DNA of 8,656 nucleotides, taken from NCBI GenBank assembly GCA_011051925.1, contig DRKE01000441.1, forward strand, positions 1 to 8,656, given 5' to 3'. Below, piece by piece: positions 1 to 8,656 of the stretch. Source of the DNA: Deltaproteobacteria bacterium (GTDB lineage Bacteria > Myxococcota_A > UBA9160 > UBA4427). The translations under genes and the position numbers were made by a program. The notes beneath the pieces were generated by a model. That model searched no databases and was not told where the DNA came from. It was given only the letters and a program-made list of their open reading frames with translations. Each line of letters opens with the position of its first letter. The first letter of the stretch is position 1.

Positions 1-173
1 CGGACCCCGAGATGGGGCAGCCCGGCCTGCGACCGCCGGGGCGCGTTGGCCACCTCCGCCTGATAGTCGGCCTCGAGGGAGGCACCGGTCAGCTTCTCCG
101 CCGCCGAGCGGAAGCCCTTGGCCTGTTTGACATCGCGATCATTCGCGAGGTGGATGAGCGGATGCTGACTCAC
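1..173 (-). CDS. Unrecognised protein, N-terminal fragment (runs off left edge)
   Basis: Reading the minus strand from 173, a GTG codon opens a frame that stays open to the window edge (57 codons). It begins MSQHPLIHLANDRDVK and continues through an alanine-, glutamate- and arginine-rich stretch. The start is supported by an AGGAGA Shine-Dalgarno sequence (complement of about 182-187) eight bases upstream, and by an in-frame TAG at 246-248 that rules out a start beyond the gap. Third codon positions are mostly G or C, as in the other genes. No hydrophobic segment or signal peptide is visible in this part. I do not recognise the family. It points the same way as the small protein at 502-696, but the 328-base gap argues against tight coupling. 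A real gene is likely; its function is unknown. Confidence 0.6.
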   Translation of the reverse strand, partial: MSQHPLIHLANDRDVKQAKGFRSAAEKLTGASLEADYQAEVANAPRRSQAGLPHLGV

Positions 174-501
174 TGAACGGTTCTCCTGAAGATTCGACAG
201 CGCGAAGGGCCGGGCACGGAGCCGCCGTGGTCGGGACCGCGGCTGCTAGAAGACGCGCATGCATGCGAAACCCGGCGGGATCGCTGTCGGAATGACGTCG
301 AGGCCCCAGCGATACGCGAGGGGCCCCTCATCGAACGTTAACACCGCTGGAAGCAGATTTCCCGACTTGGCCCCAGGGGGACACGATTCGGGCACGAGTC
401 CGGTCGGGCGGGGGGGCGTCGGAGAGTCGGAGACAGGGCTGCAGGAGGACGGGTCGGGCAGGAACCCGGCTCGTTCGTGGAGCCGATCGCGAGCGGCCGC
501 T
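174..501. other. Intergenic stretch without a convincing gene
   Basis: This 328-base gap lies between two minus-strand genes. A minus-strand frame is open from 569 down to the TAG at 246-248, but its translation is dominated by Pro/Ser/Gly runs and has no supported start. A plus-strand frame from 259 is equally low in complexity. The stretch contains a perfect 12-base palindrome at 256-267 and a small AT-richer spot, GAACGTTAAC, at 333-342. These could belong to the promoter region of the minus-strand gene starting at 173, but I see no clear -35/-10 pair. Confidence 0.5.
256..267. repeat. Perfect 12-base palindrome
   Basis: CGCATGCATGCG reads identically on both strands. It lies 83 bases upstream of the GTG start at 173 on the minus strand, a position where an operator could sit. 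A 12-base palindrome can arise by chance in GC-rich DNA, so a regulatory role is only a possibility. Confidence 0.4.
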
Positions 502-696
502 TCAGGCGCCCCGGGACCGACGAACGCGAAGTTCACCGGCCTCGAGCTCGAGGACGATCTCCGGAACATCCCGCGCCGCCTGGAAGACGGTGGCGTCGAG
601 CGCGGCCCGATGCTCGTCGTGGATCTCGGGCTCGCTCGGACCCCGCCAGCAGGACGGGACGGGATCGATCTGGCTGAACCGGTTCTCGTGCGACAT
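502..696 (-). CDS. Small hypothetical protein, 64 aa
   Basis: The ATG at 696 (minus strand) is preceded by a purine-rich GGAAG Shine-Dalgarno. The reading starts MSHENRFSQIDPVP and ends with a predicted amphipathic helical stretch rich in Glu, Leu and Arg. By hand count about 84% of third codon positions are G or C, better than the overlapping plus-strand frame (about 75% over the same bases). There is no signal peptide or membrane segment, and one Cys-Trp pair near residues 16-17. An ATG eight codons earlier (720) is also in frame but has a worse ribosome-site context. I do not recognise the family; the size and charge would suit a small regulator or adaptor, but nothing proves it. A frameshift joining this frame to the open minus-strand frame that continues to 246 cannot be excluded. 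The main alternative is that the region is non-coding. Confidence 0.5.
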   Translation of the reverse strand: MSHENRFSQIDPVPSCWRGPSEPEIHDEHRAALDATVFQAARDVPEIVLELEAGELRVRRSRGA

Positions 697-1017
697 CCGA
701 CTTCCTTCTTCCTTCTTCATCCACGGGCTTCATTGCGGGGGTCCATCGAGCCCGGATCGCAGTCGACTTATCGCGAGTCGGTTGCCTTCGCTTGAAATCT
801 TTTCGCATCCCCCGTGCCGGAACCGGCCGATCTTCGACGGAATCCCCCTTCGACTCGGCAAGGCACTTCATTCCCGCTGGACGAGAACGTTCAACTTGAA
901 ACTCCCGACTTCCGGCTGATGGCGGAAGTCCCATGTCCTTCGCGATGCCCCTTCTGCGATCCGGAGTTCTTCCACCGCCTGCTAGACAGATCGCCGGGGA
1001 AGGCCGAGACTCCCGGC
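697..1017. other. Divergent intergenic region
   Basis: This region separates the minus-strand small protein from the plus-strand lipoprotein gene, so it should hold promoters for both. Candidate elements are weak. TGCTAGACA at 980-988 resembles an extended -10 (TGn plus TAGACA) about 30 bases before the lipoprotein start, but it has no good -35. AT-richer patches lie at about 790-806 and 888-901. The second includes GAACGTTC (885-892, perfect palindrome) next to TTCAACTTGAA (891-901, inverted repeat around one base). The plus-strand frame that runs through here into the lipoprotein gene (ATG at 814) gives an ordinary-looking but non-conserved extension and would bury the signal peptide, so I treat it as non-coding. 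Confidence 0.5.
980..988 (+). promoter_or_regulatory. Possible extended -10 promoter element for the lipoprotein/antiporter operon
   Basis: TGCTAGACA fits an extended -10 (TG, one base, then TAGACA sharing TA with the TATAAT consensus). It lies 29 bases before the GTG start at 1018. The expected -35 position (about 960-965) has no TTGACA-like hexamer, so this is a weak call. Confidence 0.25.
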
Positions 1018-1419
1018 GTGGCCCATCGCTCCAAGATGATTCTCGCGCTCGTCGTGATCCTGACCTCCGGATCGGGATGCGGCGCACTCCTTCTCGTCGG
1101 CGGGGCCGGAACCAGTGCGATCGCCTTCGCGACCGGTGAGCTGCGATCGACTGAAGAGGTCCCCTTCACCGAACTCGATCGGGCCTGTCAGGAAGCCATC
1201 GGGGTTCTCGGCTATGACCGGGTCGAGGTGACGCGCTCTTCCGACCGGGTTCGATGGCAGGCACGCACCGCGAGTGGCGATCCGGTCGACATCCGCATCC
1301 TTTCGAAGGGACCGCAGAAGACGGAGCTGCGCATCCGGGTCGGCGTCTTCGGCGACGAGACGCGCTCGCGCCTCGTCCTCGAACAGATCCACCAATCGCT
1401 TTCCGCGGACGCGACCTGA
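1018..1419 (+). CDS. DUF3568-type lipoprotein
   Basis: This encodes a 133-residue predicted lipoprotein. From the GTG at 1018 the N-terminus is MAHRSKMILALVVILTSGSG followed by Cys21: a basic n-region, a hydrophobic core and a lipobox-like cysteine. The -3 residue is Gly rather than the usual Leu/Val, so the lipobox is imperfect. After Cys21 comes a glycine/alanine hydrophobic stretch ending in a GEL motif, then a compact alpha/beta domain with TELDRACQEAIGVLGYD and, near the C-terminus, a VGVFGDETRSR segment. From memory this is the pattern of the DUF3568 family (mature start CGALLLVGG, then GEL, later R.G.FGDE.LSR). Gly at +2 would favour outer-membrane sorting. The GTG was chosen over the in-frame ATG at 1036 because it supplies the positive n-region; GGGGAAGG at 996-1003 is a somewhat distant ribosome site. 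The family's biochemical role is not established. The antiporter gene follows after 22 bases, suggesting co-transcription. Confidence 0.8.
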   Translation: MAHRSKMILALVVILTSGSGCGALLLVGGAGTSAIAFATGELRSTEEVPFTELDRACQEAIGVLGYDRVEVTRSSDRVRWQARTASGDPVDIRILSKGPQKTELRIRVGVFGDETRSRLVLEQIHQSLSADAT

Positions 1420-1430
1420 TCCGGCGCGAA

Positions 1431-1436
1431 GGGAGG
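1431..1436 (+). promoter_or_regulatory. Ribosome binding site deciding a TTG start
   Basis: GGGAGG (within AAGGGAGG, 1429-1436) lies five bases before the TTG at 1442. It is the best Shine-Dalgarno in the window and the reason the antiporter start is placed at a TTG instead of the far-upstream ATG at 1274, which lies inside the lipoprotein gene. Confidence 0.7.
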
Positions 1437-1441
1437 CCGGA

Positions 1442-3424
1442 TTGGGAGCGTCCCATGGCCTGATCGAGGCGGTCGTGCTGCTGGGCCTGGCGCTGCTGGG
1501 CCTGGTCGGGGCGGAGCGGCTGCGACTGCCCTCGGTCGTGGGTTTCCTGGTCGTGGGCGCCATCGCCGGACCGGGCATGCTCGGATTGATCGGAGAGCCC
1601 GATCGCGTCCGGGATCTCGCCGAACTCGGTGTGGTCTTCCTGCTCTTCGAGATCGGCCTCGAATTGCCTCTCGAGCGGATCCGGACCTTGTGGCGGCCGG
1701 CTCTCTGGGGCGGCGGATTCCAGGTCCTCGCCACCCTTTCGGTCGTCGCCGCCGGAACCGCCGCGCTGGGACTCGACGGACCCACCGCGCTCGTCGTCGG
1801 AGCCGGGGTGGCGATGTCGAGTACGGCGGTCGTGTTGCGACTCCTGACGGACGAAGGCCGGATCGACGCCCCCGTCGGCCAGGTCGCGGTCTCGATCCTC
1901 TTGATGCAGGACCTCGCGATCGTGCCCCTCCTGCTCTTCGTCCCCCTCCTCGCTGGCGAGGCGATGGGACTCGACGCGTGGCTCGCTTCGGTCGCCCGCA
2001 TGGGTCTCGCCCTGGTCTTCGTCGGCTTCAGTGCCTGGTTCCTCGTTCCGCGGATCCTCGACCGCGTGGCACAGACGCGCAGCGGTGAACTCTTCAGCCT
2101 GCTCGCCTTGTTCATCGTCCTCGGCTCCGCCCTCACGGCGGAGTCCCTGGGACTGACTCTCGCCGTCGGCGCCTTCCTCGCGGGTGTCGCCGCGAGCGCC
2201 TCCCCGTACGCGCACCAGCTCTTCAGCGAGGTCATCCCGCTTCGCGTCGTCCTGCTCGGGATCTTCTTCACGGCCGTCGGCATGTTCTTCGATCCCGCTG
2301 CCGTCCTGGCCGCACCGGGAACCTTCGCCCTCGATGTCCTCGCAATCACGGTCGGAAAGATCGTGATCATCCTCTTCGCCGGCAGGGTGCTGCTACGGCG
2401 GCCGCTCCGGGTGAGCCTCGAGGCCGGACTCGCCCTCTGCCAGATGGGTGAGTTCTCCTTCGTGCTTCTCGGCGTGGCGGGACGATCCGGCCTCATTGAT
2501 GCCGCCCTGCAGGAGCGGCTGATCGCAGCCTCGATCGCGACGCTGCTGATGTCCCCCTTCCTGATCCGCTTCGCACCCGCGATCGCCGATCGGATCGCGT
2601 CCTGGCTGGATCCCGGCGACCGACCATCCGGGGAAACGCGGGGCCCGACGAAGCCGGAAACGGAGCGCCATGTCGTCGTCATCGGCTATGGTCCGGCCGG
2701 CCAGACCCTGATCCGGCTGCTTCGTTCCCTGGACGTCCCCTTCATCGCCGTCGACACGAATCCGAATGCCGCGCGCAACGCCGCGGGCGTCGGCGAGCCG
2801 GTCCTCTATGGCGATGCGACCCGGCCCCATGTGCTCAACCATCTCGGAGTCGAGGAAGCGCGCCTGGTGGCCGTCGCGATCTCGGACCCGTTGGCTACGA
2901 GACGCATCGTGTCCCGCATCCGGACGATGGCCCCGGACACGCCCATTCTCGCCCGCACCCGCTACATCCGGGAAGTGGATCGGCTTTCTGCCGCAGGCGC
3001 CGCGATCGTCGTCGCGGAGGAATTCGAAGGCAGCATCGCCCTCGCGGCACGCACGCTCGAACATTTCGAAGTCCCGACCGGCGCCATCGCGCGTTTCACG
3101 GAAGCCCTTCGCGAAGAGGGCTATGGCGCGATCCGCGCGCCGGCGGCCCTCCCGATCGATCCCTGGCTGATCGAATTGCTCGAACACACGGAAACGGAAT
3201 GGGTCGAGATCCCGATGTCGTTCCGCGGCGAAGCGACCCTCGGCGAACTCGACATCCGCGCTCGAACGGGCGCGAGCATCCTCGCGATCGAGCGCAGCGC
3301 GAACAGTCATCCGAACCCGGCTCCGGATTTCGCCCTCCGGGCCGGTGACCGGCTGCTCGTTCTCGGGGGAACCGAGAACCTGCTGCGGCTCCGACGGCTG
3401 CTGGACGCGTTCGGAACGGACTGA
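1442..3424 (+). CDS. CPA2-family cation:proton antiporter with RCK domains (Kef/YbaL-like)
   Basis: This is a 660-residue inner-membrane antiporter predicted to exchange K+ (or Na+) for H+. Residues about 5-385 are a multi-helix Na+/H+ exchanger domain, with the CPA2 landmarks MSSTAVVLRLL (about 125-135), MQDLAIVPLLL (about 155-165), FFTAVGMFFD (about 275-284) and CQMGEFSFVLLG (about 333-344). A soluble linker leads to a TrkA_N (RCK) Rossmann domain beginning at about residue 410: GYGPAG (415-420) is the dinucleotide-binding glycine motif, the acidic residue ending strand 2 is in AVDTN (Asp438), and YGDAT follows at 456-460. Residues about 586-655 form a TrkA_C domain ending in a GDRLLVLGG motif. 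Ligand binding to the RCK part normally gates the transporter. With both TrkA_N and TrkA_C it is longer than E. coli KefC (about 620 residues) or YbaL (about 558). No KefF/KefG-like ancillary protein is seen, so glutathione gating cannot be assumed. The TTG start gives a short N-terminus before helix 1. It follows the lipoprotein gene by 22 bases. Confidence 0.92.
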   Translation: MGASHGLIEAVVLLGLALLGLVGAERLRLPSVVGFLVVGAIAGPGMLGLIGEPDRVRDLAELGVVFLLFEIGLELPLERIRTLWRPALWGGGFQVLATLSVVAAGTAALGLDGPTALVVGAGVAMSSTAVVLRLLTDEGRIDAPVGQVAVSILLMQDLAIVPLLLFVPLLAGEAMGLDAWLASVARMGLALVFVGFSAWFLVPRILDRVAQTRSGELFSLLALFIVLGSALTAESLGLTLAVGAFLAGVAASASPYAHQLFSEVIPLRVVLLGIFFTAVGMFFDPAAVLAAPGTFALDVLAITVGKIVIILFAGRVLLRRPLRVSLEAGLALCQMGEFSFVLLGVAGRSGLIDAALQERLIAASIATLLMSPFLIRFAPAIADRIASWLDPGDRPSGETRGPTKPETERHVVVIGYGPAGQTLIRLLRSLDVPFIAVDTNPNAARNAAGVGEPVLYGDATRPHVLNHLGVEEARLVAVAISDPLATRRIVSRIRTMAPDTPILARTRYIREVDRLSAAGAAIVVAEEFEGSIALAARTLEHFEVPTGAIARFTEALREEGYGAIRAPAALPIDPWLIELLEHTETEWVEIPMSFRGEATLGELDIRARTGASILAIERSANSHPNPAPDFALRAGDRLLVLGGTENLLRLRRLLDAFGTD

Positions 3425-3459
3425 GGCCAGCTCCCTCCGATCGACCCTGTGCTACTCCT

Positions 3460-3487
3460 GTTGACCGGATCGACCCCGCCTGTCAAC
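3460..3487. repeat. Inverted repeat GTTGAC - 16 bases - GTCAAC
   Basis: Perfect 6-base arms at 3460-3465 and 3482-3487 have centres 22 bases apart, about two helical turns. That spacing suits a dimeric regulator contacting one DNA face upstream of gcvP. The arms are short, so chance is a serious alternative. Confidence 0.3.
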
Positions 3488-3520
3488 GAGCGCGGCTCCC
3501 CCCGCTTCGCTCGATCGAGG

Positions 3521-3558
3521 CTCCGGGTGTCGCCCGCGGAACACGCGGCGACCCGGAG
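3521..3558 (+). terminator. Bulged 15-bp hairpin, possible terminator or leader structure
   Basis: CTCCGGGT (3521-3528) pairs with ACCCGGAG (3551-3558), CGCC (3531-3534) with GGCG (3547-3550), and GCG (3536-3538) with CGC (3544-3546). The loop is GAACA, with small bulges at 3529-3530 and 3535. The stem is very stable and sits 96 bases after the antiporter stop. There is no T-run after it, so it is not a classical intrinsic terminator. It could terminate the upstream operon with Rho's help, protect the mRNA end, or act in the gcvP leader. Confidence 0.4.
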
Positions 3559-3653
3559 ACCCGAAGAGGGATGACAAGAGGTCGCGGCAAGACGTCGGAA
3601 GACCCTCGCCGCGTTTCGCCCGGGCCCGCCCCGAGCAGGATTGTCTGGAACCC

Positions 3654-6692
<3,039 letters not shown>

Positions 6693-6737
6693 TCCGGGGC
6701 CGCGACCGCCCAGCCCCGCCGCCCCGGCCGCCGACCC

Positions 6738-6764
6738 TGCCGGAGGACGCTCCTCGCTCCGGCA
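6738..6764 (+). terminator. Perfect 8-bp stem-loop after gcvP, possible terminator
   Basis: TGCCGGAG (6738-6745) and CTCCGGCA (6757-6764) are exact reverse complements around an 11-base loop. The element sits 45 bases after the gcvP stop codon, a usual terminator position, but no T-run follows, so it is not a standard Rho-independent terminator. Confidence 0.4.
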
Positions 6765-6769
6765 TCCCG

Positions 6770-6785
6770 GCTCCGGGCCCGGAGC
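6770..6785. repeat. Perfect 16-base palindrome
   Basis: GCTCCGGGCCCGGAGC is a full 16-base palindrome six bases after the preceding stem-loop. As RNA the arm can pair with the CCGGAG of that stem-loop, giving mutually exclusive folds. As DNA it would be a symmetric protein-binding site 66 bases before the next start codon. Confidence 0.5.
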
Positions 6786-6808
6786 GACCCTGGGACGGGT
6801 CCGGGGAG

Positions 6809-6817
6809 TGCTACCGT
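6809..6817 (+). promoter_or_regulatory. Possible extended -10 element for the ZorA-like gene
   Basis: TGCTACCGT fits TGn followed by TAnnnT, common in high-GC genomes, and lies 34 bases before the GTG at 6852. The -35 position (about 6789-6794) has no consensus match. If real, the 16-base palindrome ends only 23 bases upstream of it. Confidence 0.25.
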
Positions 6818-6851
6818 TGCACCCTCCAGGACAGTGCGGAGACCTCGACTC

Positions 6852-8656
6852 GTGGCCGACCCGAACGCGATTGCACAGATACTCTGGTCGACGGACCCGA
6901 CGACCCAGCACGCGATCTGGCTGGTGCTCGGCTTCGCGCTCCTGGCGGTCGTCGGTGTCTATCTGCCCCTCGGCATCCGGCTGGTCCGCCTCTTCCTGCT
7001 CGAACGGAAGCTCCGGGTCCTGACGGGGTTTTCCGAGGACGAGATGCCCCTCGCGCCGGGCACGGAGGAGACCGGTCGCGGCCGGTCGCGGCGTCCGAGC
7101 GTGCGCCATGGCGTCGATCGGGAAGAACTCCGGGATCTCTTCGCGAACTCACCCGCCGCCGAAGCCTATCTGGAATTCGAGCGCCGATGGATGACCGCGC
7201 AGCTGGGCGAGGGAATCGATCGTGCGCCGATCCGGCTGCTTGATGTGCTCGACGAGAGGCCGCTCCTGCCGGTCGGCCCGCGACGCAGCCTGCTTCCCGT
7301 CCTTCCGGGCCTCTTCCTCGGGCTCGGTGTCTTCGCCGCCCTCGTCGGGTTGATTCCCAGTCTGGCCGCAGCGGCGGGCGGAGCCCCATCGGGCGGGATC
7401 GCGCCCGGCCTGCTCGCCACCCAACTCGGGCTGGCGCTGCGGGCGACGGCCTGGGGTTTCCTCTTCGCCCTCGGCGCGACGCTTTCGGGGCGCCTGATCG
7501 AAGGCGGTTTCGACGCCCGCAGCGCAGCGCTCGACCGGATCCTGGAACGGATCTTCGGCTCGGTCTCGCCCGGGGAGCTCGCCGAGATCGCGCGCCAGAC
7601 CCAGCAACAGAGCCTCGACACGCTCGGCCGGGAACTCTCCACGTTCGCCAACGAATTCAACGACCGGCTCGATCGCGGACTCCAGCGCATCGAACAATCC
7701 ACGTCCCGGGCGGCAAGTCTCGTATCCCAGGAGCAGCGTGGTGCGCTCCACACCGTCGTCCATGAACTCTCGCTCTCGGTGCGACAGGGCGTCGAACACC
7801 ATCTCGCCGAACTCCGGGGTGCCCTTCAACGCGCGATCGAACACCAGACCTCGGTCACGAACGGCCTGGCCGAAACCTTCGAGCGCATGGTCGAGAACGC
7901 GCACACCCAGGATCGCGTCGCCCGGACCCTCGCCGAATCCGCCACGTCCGTCGAAGAAGCCGCACGCGCCATGCGGGGGTCGACGATCGAGATGCAGCCC
8001 GTCCTCGAGCATCTGAGCGCGACGAGCCGCGGCTTGTCGGATACCGCGGAGCGGATCGCCGAGACCCAGAAGGTGGTCGCCCGGACGGCCGAGGGGGTCC
8101 GGAGTTCCCTCGAGCACGCCGCAAGTGGCGTCGACGACCAGCGGCAGTTCATCGAGATCTCGCTCGCGGAGATCCGCCGCGCGCTGACCGGCCTCGGGGA
8201 TGGACTCGGCGACAGTCTCGAACGCTCGCTGCGATCCGTGGACGACGTTCTCGGCAGCACCATCGGCCAACTCCGCGCCACCCTCAGCGAAAGCAACGAG
8301 ACGATCGAACGCCTCGCCGGACCGATCCGCGCCGCCGAGGGGTCCACTCGCGAAACCCATCTCGCCCTCGATCGAGTCAAGACGGAGATCGAAGCGCTCG
8401 GAGAATGGATGGCCCAGGCCGTGAAACCCCTGCGGAGCGGCCTTTCCGAGGTCGAAGCGCGAGCGGAAGAGATCGTGCGTTCCATGAGCGAGTTCACGAA
8501 CAACACCCGACAGATGGACAAGACGATGGAGGCCCTGCGCGAGGAGATCCGGGAAGAGAGTCGCCGCCTCCAGGGAACCGGCAGCGAACTCGGTCGGCGC
8601 CTCAAGCTCGCAAGCGATGCCGTGGGGCTTCTCGAGTCCACGACGTCGGCGACGAC
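6852..8656 (+). CDS. ZorA-like MotA/TolQ/ExbB-family membrane protein with long helical tail (3' end beyond window)
   Basis: 601 residues are visible with no stop codon. TM1 is at about 21-42 (AIWLVLGFALLAVVGVYLPL), followed by a soluble segment of about 100 residues, TM2 at about 147-168 and TM3 at about 186-215. TM2 carries LPGLFLGLG with GL following (166-167); TM3 carries LGLALRATAWG. This order and the PG.F.GLG......GL and AL.AT..G patterns are what I know from MotA/TolQ/ExbB channel subunits, most closely ZorA. From about 216 onward the chain is a predicted continuous helix/coiled coil rich in Ala, Leu, Glu, Arg, Ser and Thr, with three prolines (383, 491, 526) in some 360 residues. I find no cysteine. 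ZorA assembles as a proton-driven inner-membrane channel with ZorB and projects a long tail into the cytoplasm. The start is a GTG with GGAG ten bases upstream; the GTG at 6834 is an alternative. Nothing downstream is visible, so a Zorya assignment is inference; a housekeeping MotA/ExbB-like protein with an extended tail is the alternative. Confidence 0.75.
   Translation, partial: MADPNAIAQILWSTDPTTQHAIWLVLGFALLAVVGVYLPLGIRLVRLFLLERKLRVLTGFSEDEMPLAPGTEETGRGRSRRPSVRHGVDREELRDLFANSPAAEAYLEFERRWMTAQLGEGIDRAPIRLLDVLDERPLLPVGPRRSLLPVLPGLFLGLGVFAALVGLIPSLAAAAGGAPSGGIAPGLLATQLGLALRATAWGFLFALGATLSGRLIEGGFDARSAALDRILERIFGSVSPGELAEIARQTQQQSLDTLGRELSTFANEFNDRLDRGLQRIEQSTSRAASLVSQEQRGALHTVVHELSLSVRQGVEHHLAELRGALQRAIEHQTSVTNGLAETFERMVENAHTQDRVARTLAESATSVEEAARAMRGSTIEMQPVLEHLSATSRGLSDTAERIAETQKVVARTAEGVRSSLEHAASGVDDQRQFIEISLAEIRRALTGLGDGLGDSLERSLRSVDDVLGSTIGQLRATLSESNETIERLAGPIRAAEGSTRETHLALDRVKTEIEALGEWMAQAVKPLRSGLSEVEARAEEIVRSMSEFTNNTRQMDKTMEALREEIREESRRLQGTGSELGRRLKLASDAVGLLESTTSAT

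Larger units (their letters stand above)
3425..3653. other. Intergenic region before gcvP
   Basis: These 229 bases hold no gene. They contain GATCGACCC twice (3439-3447 and 3468-3476), an inverted repeat GTTGAC/GTCAAC, a GCTACT element near 3451-3456 and a strong bulged hairpin at 3521-3558. The leader after the hairpin is purine-rich. The ribosome site for gcvP is poor: GCAGGA at 3635-3640 is 13 bases from the ATG. Confidence 0.5.
6693..6851. other. Dyad-rich intergenic region before the ZorA-like gene
   Basis: These 159 bases separate gcvP from the last gene. They hold a perfect 8-bp stem-loop (6738-6764), a perfect 16-base palindrome (6770-6785) and TGCTACCGT (6809-6817), which could be an extended -10 but has no recognisable -35. 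All dyads are built from the same CTCCGG/CCGGAG unit, so they can form alternative pairings. Confidence 0.5.

Noticed and set aside
246..569. 107-codon minus-strand frame downstream of the small protein
   Set aside because: Its start lies inside the 502-696 gene without a ribosome site, and the middle is Pro/Ser-rich low complexity. Kept only as a possible frameshift continuation.
885..901. LexA-like box suggested by GAACGTTC and the adjoining TTCAACTTGAA
   Set aside because: The half-site spacing does not match known LexA boxes, and a short AT-richer patch can give such symmetry by chance.
814..1017. Upstream extension of the lipoprotein to an ATG at 814
   Set aside because: It would bury the signal peptide and lipobox about 90 residues inside the protein. 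The added sequence has no recognisable pattern.
1274..1441. Upstream extension of the antiporter to an ATG at 1274
   Set aside because: It would overlap the lipoprotein gene and add an Arg/Ser-rich tail before TM1. The TTG at 1442 has an excellent ribosome site.
982..2682. 566-codon minus-strand open frame (and an overlapping 349-codon one at 1166-2215)
   Set aside because: Both lie opposite the clearly recognisable antiporter and lipoprotein. The translations are Arg/Ser/Thr- or Glu/Gly/Asp-biased, as expected of antisense high-GC DNA.
3555..3620. Possible glycine riboswitch in the gcvP leader (CCCGAAGAGGGATGACAAG)
   Set aside because: There is only a loose resemblance to the core CCGAAGG..CAA. 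The other conserved stems and the tandem arrangement are not visible by eye.
7149..8360. 403-codon open frame on the minus strand opposite the ZorA-like tail
   Set aside because: It is the antisense shadow of a GC-rich, helix-coding frame. Its translation has no recognisable domain, and the plus frame has a ribosome site, TM segments and family patterns.

Overview
This is a GC-rich window (about two-thirds G+C by eye, with strong G/C preference at third codon positions). The outer-membrane-type lipoprotein and the protein families present suggest a high-GC Gram-negative bacterium. Myxococcota or a related former deltaproteobacterial lineage would fit, but that is a guess from style and family content; no phylogenetic marker is present.

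Layout. Bases 1-173 hold the 5' end of an unrecognised gene on the minus strand that runs off the left edge. A 328-base gap follows, and then a likely 64-residue small protein on the minus strand (502-696). Bases 697-1017 are a divergent intergenic region. On the plus strand come a DUF3568-type lipoprotein (1018-1419) and, 22 bases later, a CPA2/Kef-type cation:proton antiporter with cytoplasmic RCK (TrkA_N/TrkA_C) domains (1442-3424). These two are probably one operon. A 229-base gap with a strong hairpin and an inverted repeat precedes gcvP (3654-6692), a full-length fused glycine decarboxylase P-protein. A 159-base gap rich in perfect dyads leads to the last gene, which starts at 6852 and is cut by the right edge. 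It encodes a membrane protein with a MotA/TolQ/ExbB-like three-helix core and a very long, proline-poor, cysteine-free helical tail, the architecture of ZorA.

How they work together. The lipoprotein and antiporter may be an envelope/ion-homeostasis pair. GcvP is central one-carbon/glycine metabolism and has no GcvT, GcvH or Lpd gene beside it here. The ZorA-like gene is the main accessory candidate. If a MotB/OmpA-like partner (ZorB) lies just beyond the right edge, this is a proton-driven channel complex of the Zorya type or a relative. The window cannot decide that, and nothing visible links the gene functionally to gcvP.
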